Shown here: piece by piece, positions 42,439 to 50,296 of the stretch
How the letters are laid out: each line of letters begins with the position of its first letter
Numbering within the stretch: the stretch's first letter is position 1
Program-made: the position numbers and the translations under genes
Source: Marinomonas foliarum
GTDB lineage: Bacteria > Pseudomonadota > Gammaproteobacteria > Pseudomonadales > Marinomonadaceae
NCBI RefSeq assembly: GCF_003337275.1
Contig: NZ_QPJQ01000001.1
Coordinates: 1 to 64,000 of the forward strand
Direction: 5' to 3'
Length of the DNA stretch: 64,000 nt
Notes under the pieces: model-generated
What the model was told of the DNA's origin: nothing
The model's database searches: none
The model's input: only the letters and a program-made list of their open reading frames with translations

Positions 42439-42714
42439 TTACTTAAACCATTTGCGCTTGTCTTTTTCGATTGTCTTCCATTTCCAATTTGGCGCTTCCC
42501 CCTTCCAGACATACATCCCAATTAAGAAAATCGTACAGGCAACAACAGATATTGCCCAATTGAGTAACTCAATTTTTGGATCAAACCTAAAACTCACAAC
42601 TACCACAGCTAAGAAATAAGCGACCAATACAATCCAGCCTTGCCATGTCGTTGGCTTGCCCCAGCCCCAGCCATTGTCTTTTGCTGGAAACCAGACGGTT
42701 TTTTTATCGGTCAT
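42439..42714 (-). CDS. small membrane protein, 91 residues, unknown function
   Basis: The polar start TDKKTVWFPAKDNGWGWGKPTTWQGW is followed by two hydrophobic segments (about residues 26-42 and 52-69) and a basic tail. The Trp/Gly-rich N-terminus is seen in a family of uncharacterised bacterial proteins; I cannot name a function. ATG 42714 has AGAGG upstream; a GTG at 42720 is less likely. It lies downstream of folE beyond a terminator. Confidence 0.75.
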   Translation of the reverse strand: MTDKKTVWFPAKDNGWGWGKPTTWQGWIVLVAYFLAVVVVSFRFDPKIELLNWAISVVACTIFLIGMYVWKGEAPNWKWKTIEKDKRKWFK

Positions 42715-42776
42715 ACCCACCTCTAAATATCATTCTTATTATCTATTAATACATACATTCTAACGTCAATGCATAA

Positions 42777-42804
42777 AAAAAGAGCCATTGTATCGGCTCT
42801 TTTT
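42777..42804 (-). terminator. terminator after folE
   Basis: A 10-bp stem (42777-42786 with 42795-42804, AGAGCC core) has T-runs on both strands. Confidence 0.85.
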
Positions 42805-42834
42805 AACATCATGGTCACGATTCAAGTTTATCGT

Positions 42835-43518
42835 TTATCGAGCTAGAAACTCACCGCGTGTTTTGTCACTGCGTTTAAACAAACCGCCTAAGGCTGTCGT
42901 CTGGGTGGATGAACTTGCGTCCATTACACCGCGTGCTTTCACACAATAATGCACTGCATTTATGCTGACTGCCACATTATCTGTTTCAAGCAATGCCTGT
43001 AATGTTACCAAGATTTGCTGAGTCAAGCGCTCTTGAACTTGTGGACGTTGTGCAAAAAAACGAACAATACGGTTTATCTTAGACAAGCCGATGATCTTAT
43101 TTTTAGGCAAATACGCCACTTTCGCTAAACCATCTATGGTAACAAAATGATGCTCACAAGTACTGGTAAAGCTGATATCGCTCACTTTAACCATCTCATC
43201 CACTTTCATTTTATTTTCAATCACAGTGATTTTTGGAAACAAGCCGTAGTCCAAACCTGAGAAAATCTCTTTTACATACATTTTAGCAATACGATGAGGT
43301 GTTTCTGCCAAACTGTCATCGGTTAAATCCAGCCCAAGAGTCGTTACTACATCTTCGAACGCACTTTTAATTCGCTGATATTTTTCTTCGCTTGTTAAGC
43401 CGTTATCAATCATAGGGGTTTCTAAACCACTTTTGATTAGGGCATCGCGCACTTTGGTTGCCTCACTAGACAACTCAAGGCGATTAAAATTAGTTTGCTC
43501 AGCTAGATTAGCTTCCAT
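42835..43518 (-). CDS. folE: GTP cyclohydrolase I
   Basis: A 227-residue type I enzyme making 7,8-dihydroneopterin triphosphate from GTP. Zinc-binding Cys and His lie in [14 protein letters not shown] near 121 and in HYCVKARG near 190. [15 protein letters not shown] and RLTQQI are family motifs. It follows folM by 73 nt on the same strand; the pair suggests tetrahydromonapterin rather than only folate synthesis. Confidence 0.95.
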   Translation of the reverse strand: MEANLAEQTNFNRLELSSEATKVRDALIKSGLETPMIDNGLTSEEKYQRIKSAFEDVVTTLGLDLTDDSLAETPHRIAKMYVKEIFSGLDYGLFPKITVIENKMKVDEMVKVSDISFTSTCEHHFVTIDGLAKVAYLPKNKIIGLSKINRIVRFFAQRPQVQERLTQQILVTLQALLETDNVAVSINAVHYCVKARGVMDASSSTQTTALGGLFKRSDKTRGEFLAR

Positions 43519-43591
43519 CTTTTTGTCCTACGTTTCTTAACCCTGTCTCATGACATGAAGGCATTCAAAATAAAGAAGTCTTATTTGGCGA

Positions 43592-44314
43592 TTAAACCAA
43601 ATGTCGTCCTCCGTCTAGTGACAAGGTTCGACCTGTCATATAAAGACTGTCTAATATGTACTGTACGGCTAGCACACCTTCTTGCTCACCCGGCTCTTTG
43701 CGAAGCAAAGATTTACTCAATGCTTTAATTCGATAGTCATCGTCATCACTGTTATTAAACATTAGCAATGATGGAGCAATAGCATTCACTTTAATACATG
43801 GTGCAAATCGCTTAGCGAATGAGCATGTTAAATTAGCTAAGCCAGCCTTACTTGCCGCATAAGCAATATGCTTATCACTGCCTTTTTCAGCCACATAATC
43901 GGTCATATGGATAATATCCGCTTGCCCATCTTGCTCAGCACCCGCACATAATAATGCTTCAAAGGCGAGATTTATACGATAAGGTGCAAATACATGCACT
44001 TGCCACATAGTTTCCATTAATAGTGCAGTATTCGAACACTCTTCCTCCGAGTCCCACTCAGACGCATTATGGATAATGCCACCAAGTGCCGAGTATTGCT
44101 CTAATATGTGAGTCGTAAACAAATCAACCCCTGACGAAGTTGAAAAATCGGCTTGAATACAAGTAATTCCCTGTTCTTCTAGAGCTGCAATGTCTTTGCG
44201 CACTTTTCGGTAAGTAATAATGACGCTATAGCCTTTAGTCACTAATGCCTTAGCACAAGCAAGACCTAAGCGTTGTCCACCACCAGTAATAATGATCGGC
44301 ATTTTACGTATCAT
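43592..44314 (-). CDS. folM: FolM-like dihydromonapterin reductase
   Basis: A 240-residue short-chain dehydrogenase close to E. coli FolM. The NADP loop TGGGQRLGLACA lies near residues 10-21, HNAS near 82, and YAASKAGL carries the catalytic Tyr-x3-Lys. Shared blocks include TDYVAEKGSDKHIAYAASKA, KVNAIAPSLLMFN and the end LDGGRHLV. In Pseudomonas the product reduces dihydromonapterin for phenylalanine hydroxylase. ATG 44314 is used; an ATG four codons later is possible. Confidence 0.92.
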   Translation of the reverse strand: MIRKMPIIITGGGQRLGLACAKALVTKGYSVIITYRKVRKDIAALEEQGITCIQADFSTSSGVDLFTTHILEQYSALGGIIHNASEWDSEEECSNTALLMETMWQVHVFAPYRINLAFEALLCAGAEQDGQADIIHMTDYVAEKGSDKHIAYAASKAGLANLTCSFAKRFAPCIKVNAIAPSLLMFNNSDDDDYRIKALSKSLLRKEPGEQEGVLAVQYILDSLYMTGRTLSLDGGRHLV

Positions 44315-44539
44315 TCACATCCATTCCTACAAAGTTTTCTGTGTCGATCACATCAAATTATATTCATTAGCCCAGTCTAATATTTTCTTTCTGCTAATCT
44401 CAATACGTAGTTACCTTAAAAAAAGATCAATTTGTGTCATCTAAGCGCGTTTTATCTACGTATTTATTGAACCACTTTTAAGAAATTAGTTCTAAAAAAT
44501 GCGTTACGAACTTTTATCAGCTGAAAAGAAGGAATTGTA

Positions 44540-45463
44540 ATGACTTTATCGACAGAAAAATCGACTATTAGCCCCTTAACAACCGATAGCATTCCACAAG
44601 AAGCCTTCGACTGGTATGACGAATACGCACATGGAGATATTGATCGCCGTACATTCTTGTCTCGGCTTGGTACGTTAAGTGTTACAGGATTAACACTGTC
44701 TGTCGTGGCAGGGGCACTCACACCTAACTACGCGTTAGCCGAGCAAGTGTCATTTAACGATCCTGACATAGTGGCAAGCTACGTTGAGTATGACTCGCCT
44801 AATGGCCATGGTAGAGCTCGAGGCTATCTAGTCATTCCAAAAAGTGTCAACGCAGACAACAAAACCGCGGCAATTTTAGTAGCTCATGAAAACCGCGGTC
44901 TCAACCCTTATATTGAAGACGTGGCACGTCGCCTAGCAAAAGCAGGTTTTATTGCTTTTGCACCAGACGCACTGTTTCCTTTAGGTGGTTACCCTGGTAA
45001 TGATGATGAAGGCCGTGCTATGCAAAAAACCATGGATGGCAACAAAATTGAAGGCGACTTTATGGACGCTGCAAGTCTGCTAAAAAATCATTCATTTAGC
45101 ACAGGCAAAGTCGGTATGGTGGGTTTCTGTTATGGTGGGTATTTAACAAACACATTAGCGGCAATCATGCCGGATACTATTCATGCTGGTGCACCTTATT
45201 ATGGAACCCCGGCAAAATCCCAAATAGACAACATAAAAGCCCCCCTACAATTGCATTTTGCAGAGCTAGACAAACGCGTTAACGATACTTGGCCTGACTA
45301 CGAAAAAACGCTAAAAGCAAATAAAGTGGATTACACTGCATACGTCTACCCTAAAACCAATCATGGCTTTCATAATGACTCAACCGCACGTTATGATGAA
45401 AAAAATGCCGAATTGGCTTGGGATCGCACGGTGAAATTCTTCAAGCAAACACTTAAGAGCTAA
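44540..45463 (+). CDS. Tat-exported dienelactone hydrolase family protein
   Basis: A 307-residue alpha/beta-hydrolase of the dienelactone hydrolase family (YghX-like). The nucleophile Cys lies in GMVGFCYGGYL near 196, the Asp in ELDKRVND and the His in KTNHGFHND. A twin-arginine signal (DRRTFLSRLG, Arg 36-37) and a hydrophobic stretch ending NYALAEQ indicate Tat export, unlike the cytoplasmic catabolic enzymes. GAAGGA precedes the ATG. No chloroaromatic pathway genes are near, so substrate is unknown. Confidence 0.9.
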   Translation: MTLSTEKSTISPLTTDSIPQEAFDWYDEYAHGDIDRRTFLSRLGTLSVTGLTLSVVAGALTPNYALAEQVSFNDPDIVASYVEYDSPNGHGRARGYLVIPKSVNADNKTAAILVAHENRGLNPYIEDVARRLAKAGFIAFAPDALFPLGGYPGNDDEGRAMQKTMDGNKIEGDFMDAASLLKNHSFSTGKVGMVGFCYGGYLTNTLAAIMPDTIHAGAPYYGTPAKSQIDNIKAPLQLHFAELDKRVNDTWPDYEKTLKANKVDYTAYVYPKTNHGFHNDSTARYDEKNAELAWDRTVKFFKQTLKS

Positions 45464-45507
45464 ATGCTAAATACAACGTAAAGTAAAACACAAGGTTACA
45501 GCCTATA

Positions 45508-46611
45508 TCAGGCAGTAACCTTGTTTGCTCTAGGCATTACTCCTATTGTGCTTTTACTTAGTTGCAACGAAAAATCAATACCGCGAACATTGGGAGTTTG
45601 TCGCCACAAAGACTCACATAAGTCTGACAAACTAATATCATTGCCAGACTGCAACCAATCCACGACGGCACGGGCCACATTAGGATAGGATATTTGAATC
45701 ACTCTGCTCATCTCGAGCCATTCTTGGATAATATGCGAATTCAGCACATCGCTCGTTTTAGCAACACCTAATAAATCTAGTGCGATCGCATTCGAGTGTT
45801 GCTCAATTTGCCCTTTTAATGGCTTAGCCAAAATACGACGACCCAGTTGCAAAGCTTCTGAATTCAATTCAAACCCCGCATTGCAGAGTACAGACTCACA
45901 TTCACTGAGGTTTTTCTGAAACAAATCTCGGCCAAATGGAAACACTTCCACATTACCATACACACCTGGATCAATATCTTTGCAGTGCAATCGAAAACGA
46001 TAATTAGGCACACCTTCTAACCACTCAAGTACAGCTTCACTGTTTTCAAAAGGAAGATAAACCAACACAGAGTCAGAATCTGGCATATTGCTCATTGTTT
46101 GAGCGTGAATAAGTGGTGGCAAAATAGGGTAGCCAAAGTGATGCCAATGGGCGCCTAACTGAGTTGTCGTTGGTGCAAAATTTGCCATGACCCACTGAGC
46201 CACCCTGTTTTTCTTATAGCGAGGTATATCATGTTTAAACGCATACTGATGACCAAACCCAATACAAGGAACCCCTTGTCGTTTAGACGCCCAAGCAACT
46301 ATTGGCTCGAAATCAGTAATCACCAGATCATAACCACGCGTATCTAACGAACGAATGTCTCGATACAATTTTAAAAAATTTGCACTCTTACATGTTGCAT
46401 ACAAATCCAATTGTCCATTTCGGGCGACAAAGCTTAACCCTTGGAATGTTCTGTAATTACCAAACACCGCCATATCAAAATAGTCTTCTGGTGGTCGGCC
46501 TGAAAATACAAAGTCGACTTCGATACCAGCTAATTGCATTTCTGCCGCCATCGCCCGAGCACGAGTAATATGCCCATTGCCGGTCCCCTGAACGCCATAC
46601 AGAATTTTCAT
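45508..46611 (-). CDS. GT-B glycosyltransferase, MJ1255/VC2487-like
   Basis: A 367-residue protein resembling the MJ1255/VC2487 family of putative glycosyltransferases. The N-terminal loop KILYGVQGTGNGHITRARAM is MurG-like, and VLCNAGFELNSEALQLGRRILAKPL holds the C-terminal nucleotide-sugar region. No membrane segment is seen. ATG 46611 overlaps the stop of the upstream PAP2 gene as ATGA, so translation is coupled. A longer frame to 46773 runs inside the PAP2 gene and was rejected. Acceptor and sugar are unknown. Confidence 0.85.
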   Translation of the reverse strand: MKILYGVQGTGNGHITRARAMAAEMQLAGIEVDFVFSGRPPEDYFDMAVFGNYRTFQGLSFVARNGQLDLYATCKSANFLKLYRDIRSLDTRGYDLVITDFEPIVAWASKRQGVPCIGFGHQYAFKHDIPRYKKNRVAQWVMANFAPTTTQLGAHWHHFGYPILPPLIHAQTMSNMPDSDSVLVYLPFENSEAVLEWLEGVPNYRFRLHCKDIDPGVYGNVEVFPFGRDLFQKNLSECESVLCNAGFELNSEALQLGRRILAKPLKGQIEQHSNAIALDLLGVAKTSDVLNSHIIQEWLEMSRVIQISYPNVARAVVDWLQSGNDISLSDLCESLWRQTPNVRGIDFSLQLSKSTIGVMPRANKVTA

Positions 46612-47123
46612 ACCAAAATCCCTATCGCAATAGCCGCACAAATGGTTCCTAGCAGGGCGCCAATGACTGTATCTGTTGGAAAATGCACACCAAGAAAAAT
46701 ACGTGATAAGCCGACATTGGCAGCCCAAAAGTACAATATAACATTCATACTCGGGAACCATTCGGACAGGCAATAGGCCATAAAAAATGCCCCCGATGTA
46801 TGTCCGGATGGAAAAGAGAATTGGTCGGAGGGAATAATAAAACTGCTAAAATTATCCAGTGCATCAGCAGGTCGATTGCGCTTAAAACCTTTTTTCAATA
46901 CAAGATACACAATGCGCTCGAGCAAAAAGCCCAGAACCATTACCAGTACTAACACCTTGTAGCCAGTAAGCCACAATAAAAGTGCTGCCACGGCATAAAG
47001 AGGGCCATCGGCAGAAAATGAAATAGCACGGCCTAAACGTGTCAAAACAGCCCTATGCTTGCGAGCCATACACCAAGAAAAAGTTAGTACATCAACTGCG
47101 TGGATATTCTGAAGTAGGTTCAT
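46608..47123 (-). CDS. PAP2-family membrane phosphatase
   Basis: A 171-residue protein with about five membrane segments. All three PAP2 motifs are present: KKGFKRNRP (KX6RP), PSGHTSG and SRIFLGVHFPTD. Such enzymes dephosphorylate lipid phosphates such as undecaprenyl pyrophosphate or phosphatidic acid. ATG 47123 has GAGG 8 nt upstream; the frame extends to 47201 without support. It is coupled to the glycosyltransferase by a 4-bp overlap, which suggests both act on one lipid-linked product. Confidence 0.9.
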   Translation of the reverse strand: MNLLQNIHAVDVLTFSWCMARKHRAVLTRLGRAISFSADGPLYAVAALLLWLTGYKVLVLVMVLGFLLERIVYLVLKKGFKRNRPADALDNFSSFIIPSDQFSFPSGHTSGAFFMAYCLSEWFPSMNVILYFWAANVGLSRIFLGVHFPTDTVIGALLGTICAAIAIGILV

Positions 47124-47258
47124 ACTTGTCACCTCACTGGTTTTTGTCTTGTTTTCAACATAAACCAATAAAATGTCCGTTCCATGGCATTCTGATGACA
47201 ACTTAATGACAGCAAAACTCAGCTATCGACACTGCTATACTAGCGTTTTCAACACTCG

Positions 47259-47298
47259 TTTAGTGTTGTTTAAATATTTTCATTTAAACAACACTAAA
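47259..47298. repeat. 17-bp A/T-rich palindrome between pldA and the PAP2 gene
   Basis: A perfect stem TTTAGTGTTGTTTAAAT (47259-47275) with its complement (47282-47298) encloses a 6-nt loop. A further copy of AACACT stands at 47251-47256. It lacks a G/C-rich stem and a clean T-tract, so it may be an operator for the PAP2-glycosyltransferase pair rather than the pldA terminator. Confidence 0.5.
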
Positions 47299-47393
47299 AA
47301 AGCAACTTGGATTATATGACTCAATAGCAGTAAGAAATGAACGGTACTTTAAAATCCAGTTTCATCATTTGATAGGAAGTGAGGGGCATCAAT

Positions 47394-48380
47394 TTATAGC
47401 CAGTTGGTGAGCATAATCCCGATCCCCAAAGACTGAGTCTGATGGTTGTAATCCAGTAAGGATTGTCCATAACCATTAAAATATTGCACATAACCACGAG
47501 TTTTCCCCCACAAAGGGAAAGTAAAACCAACCTGAATAGCCCCCCGATTATCTGATGATTTTAGATTGTTTCTAAACATCAAATCGATAGTGTAATCATC
47601 AATAACATGAATGAGATTAAATTCACCGTAGCCGTAATAGTCTTCGATGTTTGGATTATCATCTAGTTTCGAACTTTCGGGGATTCGATACCAAGGCTTG
47701 AATGAAAAAGCGGTATTATCTTGCTCAAACATAAAGTCTACATAAAACCGATTCCAAGAACGAGACAAGTCACCTGATTGACCATTAGACTGGTGATTGA
47801 AACCATACGATACATAACTTGGCTTAATTCCTAAGAAGTCATGTTTGGGCTTAGTTACAATAAAAACCTCTGGCTCGTGATTGGTATCTCTAAATGGGGC
47901 AGAAATACCACTGTTATACGCTTGCCAATAGGCTTGTTGCGAATATGCAAACCACAAACTGGTATCACGCCCAACAATGTCATAAGCAACAGGAAACTTC
48001 ACACTTAACTGAAATTTAAACTCTACGGAGTCTAACTTTTCAGAGTCCGCTTGATCTCCTAAAAAAGCACGGTCATTCGGATTAGAAGTGTAGGCAATTG
48101 GCAAAAAATAATTCGGTTTATGGGGAGTTAATACAAATGGGTTGCTGGCTGTCGCTGTTTCTCTGTTTTCTCTCTGCTCATAAAGTCCATTGGCGTCTCT
48201 TGCTCGCTTAGTAATAGATTCTGGCACTTCTGGCTCTTCTGGTGAATAAGGCTCATCCACCTCTTCCAGGGAATCACTGACTTCTGGCGCGACGACTGAC
48301 TTTTCATCAAGATGAACCCTGTTGGAATCTGCCCAAAGCAAACTAGGAACAAGCATTACTGAGCACACAATGGCTTTCAT
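47394..48380 (-). CDS. pldA: outer-membrane phospholipase A (OMPLA)
   Basis: A 328-residue protein with a signal peptide (MKAIVCSVMLVPSLLWA). It has an acidic linker (SLEEVDEPYSPEEPEVPES) and a 12-strand OMPLA barrel. The catalytic triad is seen in YGFNHQSNGQS (His and Ser near 193-195) and SWNRFYVDFMF (Asn). It ends LGIGIMLTNWL. OMPLA hydrolyses phospholipids that reach the outer leaflet. ATG 48380 has AAGGA upstream; the longer frame to 48464 was rejected because the signal peptide must be N-terminal. Confidence 0.93.
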   Translation of the reverse strand: MKAIVCSVMLVPSLLWADSNRVHLDEKSVVAPEVSDSLEEVDEPYSPEEPEVPESITKRARDANGLYEQRENRETATASNPFVLTPHKPNYFLPIAYTSNPNDRAFLGDQADSEKLDSVEFKFQLSVKFPVAYDIVGRDTSLWFAYSQQAYWQAYNSGISAPFRDTNHEPEVFIVTKPKHDFLGIKPSYVSYGFNHQSNGQSGDLSRSWNRFYVDFMFEQDNTAFSFKPWYRIPESSKLDDNPNIEDYYGYGEFNLIHVIDDYTIDLMFRNNLKSSDNRGAIQVGFTFPLWGKTRGYVQYFNGYGQSLLDYNHQTQSLGIGIMLTNWL

Positions 48381-48414
48381 CAATATATCCTTACTAGCGT
48401 CAAATATGTCATTG

Positions 48415-48765
48415 TTATTGAGATAGAACGACCCTTTTAACATAAGTATCCCTTTCCATTTCACACACTTCTACAGAGAAGCTAACATCCTTTAATGGAA
48501 ATTGTGTTAACCCTTCTAGAACTAAATCAGAAAGTTGTTTTCTTTGCTCTACAGTTCTCCCAGATAACACCCTCAATGTCACATGAATAAAAGCGTCTTC
48601 CTTCCCGCCAGTCAGAAAACTTTTATAAGGTAAACTGCGCAACTTGATATCTTCAACAGAGAAAAGTGTAGATGCAATACACGCCTCTTTGACGGCTTCT
48701 AAAAGATCAGCAGGCGGCACTTCTTGCTCTAAATTTTGGCTGTACTCAACAACACAATGCGGCAT
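48415..48765 (-). CDS. 5-carboxymethyl-2-hydroxymuconate isomerase-like tautomerase
   Basis: A 116-residue protein of the HpaF/CHMI family. The start MPHCVVEYSQN puts the catalytic Pro directly after the initiator Met. DAFIHVTLRVLSGRTVEQRKQLSD is the family core. ATG 48765 has GGAG 6 nt upstream; an ATG at 48777 would bury the Pro. No other homoprotocatechuate genes are seen here, so the true substrate is uncertain. It shares orientation with the GhrA-like and VOC genes upstream. Confidence 0.85.
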   Translation of the reverse strand: MPHCVVEYSQNLEQEVPPADLLEAVKEACIASTLFSVEDIKLRSLPYKSFLTGGKEDAFIHVTLRVLSGRTVEQRKQLSDLVLEGLTQFPLKDVSFSVEVCEMERDTYVKRVVLSQ

Positions 48766-48816
48766 AGCAGACTCCATTTTTAGATTTATTTGATAGTTAA
48801 AGGTTGGCTTTCTAAA

Positions 48817-49752
48817 TTAGTACCCCAAAACAGGGTCCACCGCTGAAGGTATTTCAGCAGTCAGTCGATAGTGACTAATATTTTTAGCAACAATGCTACT
48901 CGCACTTGCAGGACTAGTTGGAGCAGAAATATGTGGTAATACGGTCACTGAAGAATGTTCCCAATAACGATGCTCTTCCGGCAATGGCTCATGCATAAAG
49001 ACATCCAATACCACATGAGATAGCGCATCGGAATCTAGCCTTTCTAATAACGCGTCATCATTGATAATCGGTCCTCGAGCAAAATTAATAATACTTGCCC
49101 CAACAGGTAAATGCGCCAATGTCTCGCTATTCAATATTCCCTTTGTTTGCGCCGTTAAAGGCAACAGACAAACAATAATATCACTTTGACTTAACAATGA
49201 AATCAGCCCATTTTCACCATGGAAACATGAAATGCCATCCATCACCTTCTCACTTCGACTCCACCCCGCAACCGAAAATCCATTATTAGCCAACCGCAGA
49301 GCGCTCAGTTTACCTAATTCACCTAGACCAAGTATGCCAATTCGCCTATCTTGGGGAAAGACCATCGGCTGCCCATGCCATTGTTTTTTCCTCTGCTGTT
49401 GCGCGTAAGTTGGCATGTCTCGATGTAGAAATAATGTCCACGCTAACACCGCCTCGGACATAGTTGCCGCCAAATTAGGATCAACTAATCTAACAATCGA
49501 AAACGTAGGAGAAGACAGCTCCTGAACCATGCGTTCAACACCCGCCCATACGCTGTGTACCCAACGTAAAGCTGGAAGTGCTAGTAAATCTTGAGGGTCT
49601 GGATTAGCAACAATCGCAACATCGCATTCTTGCTTTTGCTCTTCGGTTAACTCAGATAACAAGGCAATCTCTTCATTCGGCATTGCTTTCGACAACGCCT
49701 CAACCCAAGCTACTTGCTCAGCTAAACCACTTCGACTGATAAAAGGAATCAT
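48817..49752 (-). CDS. D-2-hydroxyacid dehydrogenase, GhrA-like
   Basis: A 311-residue NAD(P)-dependent dehydrogenase similar to glyoxylate/hydroxypyruvate reductase A. The Rossmann loop GILGLGELGKLSALRL lies near 138, the substrate Arg in FARGPIIND near 224, and the His in LPHISAPTSPASA near 275. ATG 49752 overlaps the stop of the VOC gene as ATGA. Reduction of glyoxylate or hydroxypyruvate is likely but not proven by sequence. Confidence 0.9.
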   Translation of the reverse strand: MIPFISRSGLAEQVAWVEALSKAMPNEEIALLSELTEEQKQECDVAIVANPDPQDLLALPALRWVHSVWAGVERMVQELSSPTFSIVRLVDPNLAATMSEAVLAWTLFLHRDMPTYAQQQRKKQWHGQPMVFPQDRRIGILGLGELGKLSALRLANNGFSVAGWSRSEKVMDGISCFHGENGLISLLSQSDIIVCLLPLTAQTKGILNSETLAHLPVGASIINFARGPIINDDALLERLDSDALSHVVLDVFMHEPLPEEHRYWEHSSVTVLPHISAPTSPASASSIVAKNISHYRLTAEIPSAVDPVLGY

Positions 49753-50162
49753 TTTGCGTATACCTGTGTCATATCTTTAAAGCCTTTTAGCTCAATGGCA
49801 TTACCACTCGGGTCTTTAAAAAACAGTGTCCACTGCTCTCCTGGCATGCCTTCGAACCGGACACTGGGAGCGAGATCAAATACGACATTTGCTTCAGTTA
49901 ATCGCTTTGCTACTTTTTGCCATTCCTCTAACGGTAGAATCAAACCAAAGTGCGGCATGGGAACAAAATGCTCTCCCACACGCCCAGTATTTGTCGTTGG
50001 GCTTGGCTCACCAAGATGCAAAGACAATTGATGCCCATAAAAATCAAAATCAATCCATGTCTCTGTACTTCTTCCTTCTTTACAGCCTAAAACCTGAGTA
50101 TAAAAAAGTCGTGTTTCTTCCAAGGAGGTAACATGAAAAGCATAGTGAAAAAAAGCAGACAT
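49749..50162 (-). CDS. VOC-superfamily (glyoxalase-fold) protein
   Basis: A 137-residue protein with two beta-alpha-beta-beta-beta modules. It starts FHYAFHVTSLEETRLFYTQVLGC and ends FFKDPSGNAIELKGF, typical metal-site regions of dioxygenases and glyoxalase-like proteins. The His in YAFHV and the Glu in AIELK are likely metal ligands. It is translationally coupled to the GhrA-like gene, so both may handle one small carbonyl compound. Confidence 0.87.
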   Translation of the reverse strand: MSAFFHYAFHVTSLEETRLFYTQVLGCKEGRSTETWIDFDFYGHQLSLHLGEPSPTTNTGRVGEHFVPMPHFGLILPLEEWQKVAKRLTEANVVFDLAPSVRFEGMPGEQWTLFFKDPSGNAIELKGFKDMTQVYAK

Positions 50163-50296
50163 ATTATGCCCCTAACAAAAAAGTTGAGACTAAAACATAC
50201 AGCACGAAGGGAAAAAGTAAATATGAGACCCTAAAGAGGCCTCATATACTTAGCATTAAAATAAAAAATAGCAGTTCCAACGACCAAGACTACAGA

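Noticed and set aside
46612-46773. 54-residue N-terminal extension of the glycosyltransferase frame
   Set aside because: It lies wholly inside the PAP2 gene, is not hydrophobic or conserved-looking, and the ATGA-coupled start at 46611 gives the proper GT-B N-terminus.
48415-48765. Homoprotocatechuate degradation pathway
   Set aside because: Only the tautomerase-like gene is present; none of the other hpa genes is in the window.
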